The translations under genes were made by a program, and so were the position numbers. Under the pieces are notes generated by a model. That model made no database searches and was not told where the DNA came from. It saw only the letters and a program-made list of their open reading frames with translations. 16,373 bases of DNA from Pyrinomonadaceae bacterium. GTDB taxonomy: Bacteria; Acidobacteriota; Blastocatellia; Pyrinomonadales; Pyrinomonadaceae. The first letter of the stretch is position 1. Each line of letters starts with the position of its first letter. The stretch spans positions 1 through 16,373 of the forward strand of contig JAGOWF010000016.1 in the NCBI GenBank assembly GCA_018060305.1, given 5' to 3'. Shown here piece after piece: positions 6,449-13,474 of the stretch.

Positions 6449-9400
6449 CGAAGGTTGACGATAAGGTCCTTTTTTGCACATGCCATTTCAAATGTGATCT
6501 GATACACGCCTACGCGCTCGCTTACCGGCCGCACTATAAACAGTGCGCGCGTCTTCATAGCTGCAATTTGCTGTCGGCGAACCGAGATATCAGCCGGGCT
6601 CGATGAGACGGCACTGATCCCGCCGAGTTCGGCATCATCCTCGCGACCTACAATAACGGCCAGGTCACCTGCTCCCGTTTGCAGGTTAACGGCTGACTCG
6701 CTAAACGTGATCTTGCACGGCTTTACGACAGTTGGAGCACCACCGTCGGCACTGGCAAAGCGGGGGCGGCCGGCGCGCTCCTTGCTCGTTTTGGGTTGGT
6801 CATTCGGTGTTGGCGAGGCAGTTGTGCCCGTTGTCGGCTCTTCGACATCCGACGGGCTCGGAACCGCAGCGGCCTCGGCTGCCAGTGTTTCGGGCGTTGG
6901 TGATGGTGATTCCTCGGGCGCTGGTGATGCTTCCGGAACAGCCTCCGGTGTTGTCTCCGGGCTTGCTGTCGCCTCAGGCGTCGGCGTCGGCACGCCGGGC
7001 TGCGGGATTGTGATCACGACCGGCGGAAAAAGCTCAGTAGGCGTCACCGCTGGCCGGGCAGTCGCCGTTGCCGCGGGCGACGGCAGAGGCTCAGCCATCG
7101 AGGAGGGCTCGGGAGTTGGTGTCGCTTCAGCGAGAGGCGTAGGCGTCGCGACGGGGACAACTGACGGAATACGGTCCGGGGTCGGCGTCCCGACAACGAC
7201 CAGAGGGGCATCGGGTGTGGCGGTTGGAGCAGGAACGGCCGTCGAGTCCTCTTCCGCAGACACTTCGGGCGTCGTAACGGGCGTCGGCTCGACGTCCGCT
7301 TCGGGCGACGGCTCCACCGAGGGCTGCGGCTCAGGTTCGGTCGCTGTCGGCACCGGCTCAGGCGTAGCGACCGGAACGACAGATGGTATCTCGGACACCG
7401 CAGCGTTTTCCACCGGTTCGGCCGGCGAGGTGTCGGCGGGGGCCGGCGTCGTTGCCGATTCAGGTGTCGGCGACGGCTCGATCTGCGCGACCGCCTCCGC
7501 CGGTATCGACGGGTTTGGACCGATCAGGCTATCAAGGCCGTCGGTCGAGCCCGTTACCTTTTTGTAAAGCGTTTCGATGGCTGAGTACTGAAATACATTT
7601 GGCCCACCGCTCTTATAGCTCTTGATAAAGAGTTCAAGGGCCTCGTTATCATATCCTGTTTTTGCCAGAGCGGTCGCAAGTCGCCACGCGCTCGAACGCC
7701 ACCACGCGCTGTCGGCCGGGAACACGGCGACTGATCGACGCAGCCTGAGCACCGCCTCGTCGTTGTCATCCATGTTAAAGCTCGCCCAGCCCGCGAGTTC
7801 CTCTATCTGCCCGCGAACGATCGCGGAAAGGGTCATTCGCGGGATCGCAGGCACATTGACGTAATCACCCCGCGCCGCCGCAATAGCCCGAGCCTCGTAT
7901 AGTTCGCCGGCGGTCACAGCCAGTGCCGCGTTCGGATCGTCGAGTCCGGCACTTACGTTCTGGACGGCGGCACTAGTGATCTCGAGCACCTTAGGCAGGG
8001 CCGTATTCTTCTCCAACAACCGCGTGGCTGCAAAGAGTTGTCGGTGAACTTTCATCCCGTCGTCGCCCTTTATGAACTCGTCGGCAGCCTTAGCAAGCAA
8101 TTCGGGTTTCGCCTCCGGCGCGTCAAGTTGCTGCTTGAGGTCGAGCAGTGCGGTCAGCCGTGCGGCGTTCTCTGGGGTGTCAGCCGCCGTCGGTGCAAAA
8201 ATGCTCGCGCGGCGTTCATAGCCGACCAACTCGGTGAGATCAGCGGACTCTCTCGCGACGCGGCCGCCCAATAGAGCTCGGACAACACCGTCCTTGACCG
8301 AGAAGGCCTTCGCCAACCCTTCAGCCGCCTCGCGATAATATCCGGCCGCCACGCGTGCCGAGGCTATCTCGTATTCCAGCGTCGGAAAGTTGCCATAACG
8401 GCGGGCAGCCAAGAGCGTTCGTTCGGCCTCGGCGAGCTTCTTTTGTCCCATCAGCCCTCGGCCCAGCGCGATGTGCGACCAGATGAACCGCGGGTCTGCC
8501 TCTACGGCCCGGCGGGCATACTCGACGGCCTTGTCGGCCGCGTCGTGCGCAGCGTACCAATAGGCGGCACCGGCCAGCAGCATCACATTATCGGGGACAG
8601 CCTCGAGGGCCTTCGACAGTTCGGCCTCGGCTTCGGTTCGCTTACCGGCATCGGACAACGACAGGATATATCCTGTTTGCGCGGGCACGTTAGCCGGTTC
8701 CTTTTCGAGGATCTCGCGGTAGAGCGTCGCGGCCTCGTCCGCCTTTCCGAGTGAGCGTTTCATCTCGGCTAGGCCCCGTTTTGCGGTCAATGAATCCGGT
8801 TCGATCTCGATAGCTCTTGCATACGCCGTTGCGGAATCCTCGAGGAGAAAATCGACGCGGTTTGCCAGGCCAAGTGTCTGATAAGCCGCAGACGAGTTCG
8901 GCTCGATCTTGATCATTGCCTCGGCCAGCCGCTTGGCCTCAGAACCATTCTCGATGCTGATGTAGAACGACGCCAGGGCCAGGAGTTGACCTGCATTTTC
9001 TGTTGCTTTGCCTTCAAGCAGCTTGGCGATCTCTAAGGCCTCGGCCCGCGCCCCGCGAAAGTATAGGTTCGCAGGAAACTTCATAAGCGTGTCGTTGAAT
9101 ACTTGCTCCGGGATCGGTGCCGCAGCGTCGTTCGCCGCCGCCTTAAAATATACTGTCGCACCGTCGACGTCACCTGCTGCCAGCCGTTCGTTGCCGAGCG
9201 AAGCCTCGGCGGTCGCGATCAGCGTTGCAGCTTCTGCCAGCCGTAATGATTTGGAAAACGTCGCTACGAACTTCCTCAATGCCGACACACGATCCAGATC
9301 ACCAACGACCCCTGATGCCTTTTCCCATTCCGTATTTTCGTTCACTTTCTTGACAGGAGTGGCGGAAGGTTTGGCCGCTGATTTGGCCTTCTTTCCCGGT

Positions 9401-9459
9401 TGCGCGGCAGCGGAAACCGCGAGCAGACATACAACGAAAGTAAGGGCGACAGGTCTCAT
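6445..9459 (-). CDS. Large exported TPR-repeat protein with Pro/Thr-rich spacer and C-terminal beta domain
   Basis: The chosen ATG at 9459 opens a Sec signal peptide, MRPVALTFVVCLLAVSAAAQ, with likely cleavage at AAA-Q; upstream in-frame starts (9606, 9486) would only add a hydrophilic tail before it. Mature residues up to about 650 are helical repeats with clear TPR pattern, such as SSAAYQTLGLANRVDFLLED and AYARAIEIEPDSLTAKRGLA. About residues 650-890 form a low-complexity Pro/Thr/Ala/Glu/Ser spacer with recurring SVVPVATP and TPEP units. The last ~110 residues (KPCKITF to MACAKKDLIVNLR) look like a beta domain in which Cys915 and Cys994 could pair. It is 1004 residues, acidic, and probably periplasmic or outer-membrane associated; the spacer could span the periplasm or cell wall. 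I do not recognise a specific function. Its stop overlaps that of the O-antigen ligase gene. Confidence 0.85.
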   Translation of the reverse strand: MRPVALTFVVCLLAVSAAAQPGKKAKSAAKPSATPVKKVNENTEWEKASGVVGDLDRVSALRKFVATFSKSLRLAEAATLIATAEASLGNERLAAGDVDGATVYFKAAANDAAAPIPEQVFNDTLMKFPANLYFRGARAEALEIAKLLEGKATENAGQLLALASFYISIENGSEAKRLAEAMIKIEPNSSAAYQTLGLANRVDFLLEDSATAYARAIEIEPDSLTAKRGLAEMKRSLGKADEAATLYREILEKEPANVPAQTGYILSLSDAGKRTEAEAELSKALEAVPDNVMLLAGAAYWYAAHDAADKAVEYARRAVEADPRFIWSHIALGRGLMGQKKLAEAERTLLAARRYGNFPTLEYEIASARVAAGYYREAAEGLAKAFSVKDGVVRALLGGRVARESADLTELVGYERRASIFAPTAADTPENAARLTALLDLKQQLDAPEAKPELLAKAADEFIKGDDGMKVHRQLFAATRLLEKNTALPKVLEITSAAVQNVSAGLDDPNAALAVTAGELYEARAIAAARGDYVNVPAIPRMTLSAIVRGQIEELAGWASFNMDDNDEAVLRLRRSVAVFPADSAWWRSSAWRLATALAKTGYDNEALELFIKSYKSGGPNVFQYSAIETLYKKVTGSTDGLDSLIGPNPSIPAEAVAQIEPSPTPESATTPAPADTSPAEPVENAAVSEIPSVVPVATPEPVPTATEPEPQPSVEPSPEADVEPTPVTTPEVSAEEDSTAVPAPTATPDAPLVVVGTPTPDRIPSVVPVATPTPLAEATPTPEPSSMAEPLPSPAATATARPAVTPTELFPPVVITIPQPGVPTPTPEATASPETTPEAVPEASPAPEESPSPTPETLAAEAAAVPSPSDVEEPTTGTTASPTPNDQPKTSKERAGRPRFASADGGAPTVVKPCKITFSESAVNLQTGAGDLAVIVGREDDAELGGISAVSSSPADISVRRQQIAAMKTRALFIVRPVSERVGVYQITFEMACAKKDLIVNLR

Positions 9460-9474
9460 AAATGATGCGTACGG

Positions 9475-9492
9475 CGTGAAAATCATATCACG
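9475..9492. promoter_or_regulatory. Inverted repeat in the divergent promoter region of the TPR protein and the 168-residue protein
   Basis: CGTGA (9475-9479) and TCACG (9488-9492) flank an 8-bp AT-rich core with partial symmetry (6 of 9 positions pair). The 72-bp gap between the two divergent starts must contain both promoters, so this could be a shared operator. Weak evidence. Confidence 0.22.
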
Positions 9493-9531
9493 AAATTGCC
9501 TTAGCTCGTCCGGAGCCGCTATCCTCGCCAT

Positions 9532-10038
9532 ATGGACGAACTCGAGCTTGTCTGGTCGCAAATGTTGACCGACGCCGGTGAAAAGGCCGCCGGTCTCGGC
9601 CGTCACGCCGTGGCCGAGTACTTGCGGCTTAAGGCCACCAATGACGCGATCCGCAGCCGCGGCGTGACATGGCTCATCGATGCCTTTGTCTCACTCGCGG
9701 CCAACGAGCAAGCTCGTCACTCAAACCTCACTATCACTCGCGAAGAGCCGCACCGGTTCGACCGCGGCACATCGCGAATGGTCGGATCCTGCGTCGAAGT
9801 TCGTCTCGGAGTGAGATGCCTGTCCGTCGCCGCCGGTTGGGCGCGAACACCGTCCGACGGCATCATGCGCGGCGGGGCTCTCGCGATTGCAAGGGTCACG
9901 CAATTCGGAATGCCGAAGGCCGGGGCCGAATACCGACTTGTCCACGGGCGAGACCTGCCGCAATGGCTCGACGTCGCCGGCATGTCGATCGATTCCGACA
10001 CCGTCCGCTCGCATATCGACACATTCCTCGGCTTATAG
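9532..10038 (+). CDS. Uncharacterised 168-residue protein
   Basis: I do not recognise this family. The N-terminal third is helical (MDELELVWSQMLTDAGEKAA, then AEYLRLKATNDAIRSRGVTWLID). The middle holds a strand-rich segment with SCVEVRLGVRCLSVAAGWAR, followed by GGALAIARVTQFG and YRLVHGRDLPQWLD; the end is helical again. No signal peptide or membrane helix is seen, so it is probably cytoplasmic. Base composition and codon use look like the neighbouring genes, and the frame is uninterrupted, which supports a real gene. The ATG at 9532 lacks a clear Shine-Dalgarno. It is divergent from the big TPR gene and precedes the zinc-ribbon gene by 54 bp, so the two may share a transcript. Confidence 0.65.
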   Translation: MDELELVWSQMLTDAGEKAAGLGRHAVAEYLRLKATNDAIRSRGVTWLIDAFVSLAANEQARHSNLTITREEPHRFDRGTSRMVGSCVEVRLGVRCLSVAAGWARTPSDGIMRGGALAIARVTQFGMPKAGAEYRLVHGRDLPQWLDVAGMSIDSDTVRSHIDTFLGL

Positions 10039-10092
10039 GTTTTGCGGCGCGCCCGCGCGTGCGATATTCTATTAGTTTACGGGAGTAACACA

Positions 10093-10821
10093 GTGATAGC
10101 CGAACTCGATAAACTGATAGACTTGCAGCGGACGGACACCAACCTCCGTCGATTAAAAAAATTACTTGAGACCGCAGAAACGAGGCGTGCCGAGATCGAA
10201 CAAGAGTTTGAACAGCACGCCTCTTCTATTCGCGACGTGCAGAACCGGCGTGATTCGATAAATACGAAACGAGCCGACCTTGAGAAGCAAATAGCCGAGA
10301 ACAAGACCTATCTCGAACGCGCCGGCCGCAACCTGCAGCACGCACAAAACTCAAAGGAATACGAAACCGCGATGCGCGAGACAGACGCCCTGCAAAAACA
10401 GATCGCTGCGTTTGAGACGCAGGTCGTCGAGGGAATGGAGGAGCTCGAGAGCGTCGAAAAAGAACTCGCGGAACGCTCCGACGAGATCAGCTCACTCGAC
10501 ACCAAACGCGACGCCGCTCTCGGCGAATTTGATGCTGCCATCGCCGCCGACCGAGCGGAATTTGAGAGCAGTACCGGCCACCGCCAGACAGCATTCGCAC
10601 AACTTCCGGACCGCTTGGCTTCGGTTTACAATCGCCTCGCCCTTCGCAGCCGCGACGGCATTGCCGTGGCCGAGGTCGTCAACGGCTCGTGCTCCGCGTG
10701 CTTTATGTCGCTCAGGCCGCAAGTCCAGTTAAACGTAAAAAAGGGCGACGAGATCATCACCTGCGAAAGCTGTACGCGAATTCTCTACATCCTTCCCAAA
10801 GAAGCCGAAGCAACGGCCTAA
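10093..10821 (+). CDS. Coiled-coil protein with C-terminal C4-type zinc ribbon
   Basis: The start is a GTG at 10093, preceded at 7 nt by GGGAG; the frame is open upstream to 10042 but those 17 codons have no family match. From residue 1 (MIAELDKLIDLQRTD) to about 165 the protein is a long Glu/Lys/Arg/Ala coiled coil, containing the characteristic YLERAGRNLQHAQNSKEYET. The C-terminal 45 residues carry NGSCSACFMSLRPQ and ITCESCTRILY: Cys200, Cys203, Cys224 and Cys227 are spaced as two CxxC pairs that should bind one zinc. This is the zf-RING_7/DUF164-type family (242 residues here, typical 235-250), widespread but poorly characterised; a chlamydial member is linked to type III secretion. A nucleic-acid or protein-scaffolding role is possible. 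A palindromic repeat follows 6 bp after the stop. Confidence 0.87.
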   Translation: MIAELDKLIDLQRTDTNLRRLKKLLETAETRRAEIEQEFEQHASSIRDVQNRRDSINTKRADLEKQIAENKTYLERAGRNLQHAQNSKEYETAMRETDALQKQIAAFETQVVEGMEELESVEKELAERSDEISSLDTKRDAALGEFDAAIAADRAEFESSTGHRQTAFAQLPDRLASVYNRLALRSRDGIAVAEVVNGSCSACFMSLRPQVQLNVKKGDEIITCESCTRILYILPKEAEATA

Positions 10822-10827
10822 GAAATG

Positions 10828-10896
10828 GCCCACAAAATACACGAAAGGCACGAATTGAGGAACCTCCTATTCGTGCCTTTCGTGTTTTTCGTGGGC
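10828..10896. repeat. Long palindromic repeat between convergent genes, probable bidirectional terminator
   Basis: Arms 10828-10855 and 10869-10896 are inverted copies, 26 of 28 positions identical, built on the motif CACGAAAGGCACGAAT. The 13-nt loop itself can pair (GAG/CTC). It sits exactly between the ends of the zinc-ribbon gene (plus) and the polymerase gene (minus), so transcripts from both sides would fold a ~30-bp hairpin. There is no long T tract. The CACGAA-rich motif is of a type scattered through many Acidobacteriota, Planctomycetes and Verrucomicrobia genomes, so it is likely a dispersed element as well as a terminator. Confidence 0.75.
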
Positions 10897-10901
10897 AGAT
10901 C

Positions 10902-12698
10902 TTATTTACACCACTCATCAGCGACGTGGGCATCGACCTTGATCGGCACGCATTTGACGAATCCCTCGCCTGCACGCGTCATCGCGGAACTTAATTTCGC
11001 GGCAGTCTCATCGGAATCCGCTGCGTCGCATTCGACAACTATCTCATCGTGAACGATGTTCACCAGCCGCGCCGACGTGCCGCGAATGTCGTCATGCAGC
11101 AGTCTCAGCGCGCGTTTTAGAATGTCGGCCGACGTGCCCTGGATCGGCATATTCTTGGCATACCGCTGGGCCGCACCGACCGACGAACGCTGCGTCGGGT
11201 CGAAGCTGATCCTCGCCAGCCGCCCCGACGCCGTGCGTGCAGCGTTCTCGGTCAGCACGCCTTTTGCGGCGTTACGGAGCCATGCGTCCATCTTCGGATA
11301 GGTCGCGAAGTATCGCCGCAGAGTCTCCTCGGCCTGGCGTTCGGTCAGGCCCGTCATCATCGCAAACCGCTGCGCGCCAATGCCGTAAACGACGCCGAAG
11401 TTCAGCCGCTTGGCGAATGAACGCTGTTCGCTTGACACGTCCTCGGTCTTTATCCCAAATACCTGTGACGCTGTCGCCGCGTGAAAATCCTGCCCCGATA
11501 CAAAGGCGTTGATAAAATTCTCGTCCTCGCTAAAATCTGCCAGTATCCTCAGCTCGATCTGCGAATAGTCCGCGATCACCAGCCGTCGCCCGTCAGGTGC
11601 CGTAAAGCAACGGCGATATTCGGCCTCGTGCGGTATCTGTTGCAGATTGGGCTTAGAGCACGCAAAACGGCCCGTCGGCGCACCGATCTGGCGAAAATCC
11701 GCGTGAATACGGCCCGTCGAGGCCTCGATGAATTCTAAAATGTTGTCGCCAAAGCTCGATGTCGCCTTGGCCGCGGCTCGGTATTCGAGCAGCTTTGCAA
11801 CCTGCGGATATTGCTCGGCGAGCGGCTGCAATTGCCACGCACGCGTCGTCGCCGGCATCGGCACACCGAGATTAACGAGCGCATCCGTCACCTGGTCTAT
11901 CGAATCGAGATTGATCTGGGGAGCACCAAAAAGCGACGCCTGAGCCACACCGGCCGCCAGCATATGCTGCAATTCCGCACCCGTTTTTTGCTGGACGGCT
12001 GAGGTCTTATCGATCTGCTCACGCCACCGTTCGCGGTCGAGATAAAAGCCGTTCAGCTCCATCTCGGCGATGGGCGCGACGCACTCGTTCTCGAGCTCCA
12101 TCACGTCCGCGAGGCCGTCCGATTCGATCCGCTCGCCGAGCTTGGCCATGACCTCAGGCATGATCGCAGCGTCGCGGGCGGCATATTCCAATTGCGACCG
12201 CGAAAGCTCATTCGCCGACCAATCCGACACCTGCTCGGTCTTGTCGAGCGTCCGCCCAAGAAAGAACTGCACCACGTCCGCCAGCCCGTGCCGCCTATCG
12301 CCCTCGCCCGCCGCGATCAGGATGCTCGCAAGATATGTGTCATAAACCCCGCCAACCTCAACCCCCAAATAATGCCGCACCCACTTCGTATCGAACTTCG
12401 CATTATGTGCGATCTTCGCCTGCTTTTCCGACGCTAAAAGTTCCCGCAACGGCGCAAGATCTGTGTTTGCCTTCAGCAACTGTCCACTGTCCACTGTCCA
12501 CTGTCCACTACCGAAGCCCCTGAGGTCTATCACCACCGTCTTCTGCCCGTCGCTAAGCTGCACCAGCCGCAGCTCACCCTTATACGGCTCAAGCTCCGTC
12601 GTCTCAACGTCAAACCCCAACGCCGGTGCACTCTTCAGCTCATCACAAGCCTTCCTCAACCCCCCCGCATCCGTGACCAGCTCAAAATAGATCTCCAT
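10902..12698 (-). CDS. Family-A DNA polymerase with 3'-5' exonuclease, lacking the 5' nuclease domain
   Basis: The 598-residue enzyme should synthesise and proofread DNA, likely in repair or gap filling. The exonuclease domain has all DEDDy residues: Asp30 and Glu32 (GFDVETTELEP), Asp103 (NAKFDTKW), and Tyr172 with Asp176 (YAARDAAIM). Polymerase motif A is VIADYSQIELR (Asp377). Motif B is RSFAKRLNFGVVYGIG (Arg426, Lys430, Tyr438) and motif C is VHDEIVVE (His550, Asp551, Glu552). All catalytic residues are present. The N-terminal 5'-3' nuclease of classical PolA is absent and is not encoded nearby; stand-alone exo-pol proteins of this length are known. Residues 64-73 (SGQWTVDSGQ) are encoded by a heptameric DNA repeat. 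ATG at 12698 is preceded by AGGTG at short spacing. It is convergent with the zinc-ribbon gene. Confidence 0.93.
   Translation of the reverse strand: MEIYFELVTDAGGLRKACDELKSAPALGFDVETTELEPYKGELRLVQLSDGQKTVVIDLRGFGSGQWTVDSGQLLKANTDLAPLRELLASEKQAKIAHNAKFDTKWVRHYLGVEVGGVYDTYLASILIAAGEGDRRHGLADVVQFFLGRTLDKTEQVSDWSANELSRSQLEYAARDAAIMPEVMAKLGERIESDGLADVMELENECVAPIAEMELNGFYLDRERWREQIDKTSAVQQKTGAELQHMLAAGVAQASLFGAPQINLDSIDQVTDALVNLGVPMPATTRAWQLQPLAEQYPQVAKLLEYRAAAKATSSFGDNILEFIEASTGRIHADFRQIGAPTGRFACSKPNLQQIPHEAEYRRCFTAPDGRRLVIADYSQIELRILADFSEDENFINAFVSGQDFHAATASQVFGIKTEDVSSEQRSFAKRLNFGVVYGIGAQRFAMMTGLTERQAEETLRRYFATYPKMDAWLRNAAKGVLTENAARTASGRLARISFDPTQRSSVGAAQRYAKNMPIQGTSADILKRALRLLHDDIRGTSARLVNIVHDEIVVECDAADSDETAAKLSSAMTRAGEGFVKCVPIKVDAHVADEWCK
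12480..12509. repeat. Heptameric tandem repeat, four copies of CTGTCCA, inside the polymerase gene
   Basis: Perfect units lie at 12480-12486, 12487-12493, 12494-12500 and 12501-12507, with two more matching bases. On the coding (minus) strand this reads residues 64-73 of the exonuclease domain. Because 7 is not a multiple of 3, gain or loss of one unit shifts the frame. It resembles STRR-type heptamer repeats of cyanobacteria and other bacteria. Confidence 0.9.
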
Positions 12699-12793
12699 TT
12701 ACACCTATTGTAACCCGCAACGAATCCAAGTCAGAACCGCGAGTGGTAACGACCGGATTCCGGTGTATGATGTGCGACAGAAAAAGTGCGTTT

Positions 12794-13345
12794 ATGAATG
12801 CATTGATCCCGCTCGAACGAGTCGAGAGCCGAATATTATTCATCCGTGGTGAAAAGGTGATCGTCGATTCCGACCTTGCCCAGCTTTATGGCGTGACGAC
12901 GTCGAATTTCAACAAAGCAGTCAAGCGAAATATCGAGCGTTTTCCCAGCGACTTTATGTTTCAGCTAACAAAGGAGGAGTTCGAGTCTTTGAGATTCCAA
13001 ACTGGAATCTCAAATGAAAGTATGCGGTCGCAATTTGCGACCTCAAAAGAGCGCGGTGGGCGACGTTACCTTCCCTACGCATTCACCGAGCACGGAGCGT
13101 TGATGGCCGCGAATATTTTGAACAGTGACCGTGCGGTCGAAGCAAGCGTTCAGGTCGTCCGGGCCTTTGTTAAGCTGAGGCAAATGCTGGCGTCCAACGC
13201 CGAACTCGCAAGAAAGGTCGAGGCTCTCGAACAAAAATACGCCGCCAATTTCAAAGTCGTCTTTGATGCGATCAAACAACTAATGGCGCCACCAACGTCG
13301 CCCAATAGTAAGATCGGTTTCCTACCCACAAAGAAAAAGAAATAG
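12794..13345 (+). CDS. ORF6N (KilA-N-related) domain protein with an internal palindromic duplication
   Basis: The protein belongs to the ORF6N family, predicted DNA-binding regulators common on phages and mobile islands. From ATG at 12794 it has 183 residues. The ORF6N domain runs from about residue 8 (RVESRILFIRGEKVIVDSDL) through LAQLYGVTTSNFNKAVKRN, RFPSDFMFQL and YLPYAFTEHGALMAANIL to VVRAFVKLRQ. It is followed by a short coiled-coil segment (ELARKVEALEQKYAANFKVV) and a Lys-rich tail. Residues 66-76 (LRFQTGISNES) and 77-87 (MRSQFATSKER) are a tandem duplication; most relatives appear to have one such unit. Earlier in-frame starts exist from 12743, but the sequence before MNALIPLERVE does not fit the family. 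Divergent from the polymerase gene. Position beside a nuclease cassette and many repeats suggests an accessory origin. Confidence 0.87.
   Translation: MNALIPLERVESRILFIRGEKVIVDSDLAQLYGVTTSNFNKAVKRNIERFPSDFMFQLTKEEFESLRFQTGISNESMRSQFATSKERGGRRYLPYAFTEHGALMAANILNSDRAVEASVQVVRAFVKLRQMLASNAELARKVEALEQKYAANFKVVFDAIKQLMAPPTSPNSKIGFLPTKKKK
12989..13054 (+). repeat. Tandem 33-bp duplication, each unit containing its own palindrome
   Basis: Unit 1 (12989-13021) contains GAGATTCCA-AAC-TGGAATCTC (12991-13011), a perfect 9-bp inverted repeat. Unit 2 (13022-13054) contains GGTCGCAA-T-TTGCGACC (13026-13042), a perfect 8-bp inverted repeat at the equivalent place. The two palindromes differ in sequence at most positions but keep their symmetry, so both arms have changed together. 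Confidence 0.85.
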
Positions 13346-13352
13346 TCGGCTC

Positions 13353-13380
13353 TTTTGCCTCTTTACTTTTGCCTTTTGCC
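13353..13380. repeat. Heptameric array after the ORF6N gene, TTTTGCC units
   Basis: Four consecutive 7-bp units: TTTTGCC (13353-13359), TCTTTAC (13360-13366, diverged), TTTTGCC (13367-13373) and TTTTGCC (13374-13380). It begins 7 bp after the ORF6N stop. This is a second, unrelated array with the same 7-bp period as the one in the polymerase gene. Confidence 0.7.
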
Positions 13381-13400
13381 TTCGCGGGCTTCGACGCGGT

Positions 13401-13422
13401 GCTACTAATTGTCTGTTGATCG
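13401..13422 (+). repeat. Left copy of the 22-bp direct repeat flanking the XRE/nuclease cassette
   Basis: The copy begins GCTACTAATTGTCTGT and ends GATCG; it matches 14205-14226 at 20 of 22 positions in the same orientation. Similarity stops sharply on both sides. It overlaps the -35 box proposed for the XRE gene. Confidence 0.7.
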
Positions 13423-13443
13423 CCTGCATACAATGCGTATAGT
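13416..13443 (+). promoter_or_regulatory. Candidate promoter of the XRE/nuclease operon
   Basis: TTGATC (13416-13421) and TATAGT (13438-13443) are 16 bp apart, matching 4/6 and 5/6 of the consensus. Transcription would start near 13450, inside the hairpin repeat, leaving a leader of about 25 nt before the ATG at 13475. If the XRE protein is autoregulatory, its operator should overlap these boxes. Confidence 0.4.
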
Positions 13444-13468
13444 CGGAACGCGGGCACCCTTGCCCGCC
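13442..13468 (-). repeat. Dispersed 27-bp hairpin repeat, copy 1
   Basis: Read on the minus strand it is GGCGGGCAAGGGTGCCCGCG followed by TTCCGAC, and it matches 15022-15048 at 25 of 27 positions in opposite orientation. The core GCGGGCA/TGCCCGC folds into a hairpin. It ends 6 bp before the XRE start codon and takes the place of a Shine-Dalgarno. Confidence 0.75.
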
Positions 13469-13474
13469 CGCAAC

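Noticed and set aside
6707..7567. A 286-codon plus-strand frame, rich in Gly/Val/Ser/Ala
   Set aside because: It is the exact antisense of the Pro/Thr/Ala/Glu spacer of the TPR protein; Pro, Thr and Ala codons reverse into Gly, Val and Ser without stops. No start signal or domain supports it.
9460..9606. Upstream starts of the 1004-residue TPR protein at 9606 and 9486
   Set aside because: They would bury the clear signal peptide behind a hydrophilic leader, and the first would overlap the divergent gene at 9532.
10042..10092. An ATG start of the zinc-ribbon protein at 10042
   Set aside because: The GTG at 10093 has GGGAG at ideal spacing and begins the family's conserved N-terminus; the extra 17 residues do not.
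12402..12698. A frameshift or pseudogene in the polymerase exonuclease domain caused by the heptamer repeat
   Set aside because: The frame is continuous and all exonuclease residues (Asp30, Glu32, Asp103, Tyr172, Asp176) are present on both sides of the repeat.
12480..13380. CRISPR-like repetition
   Set aside because: The heptamer arrays have no spacers and no cas genes are nearby; they are simple tandem repeats.
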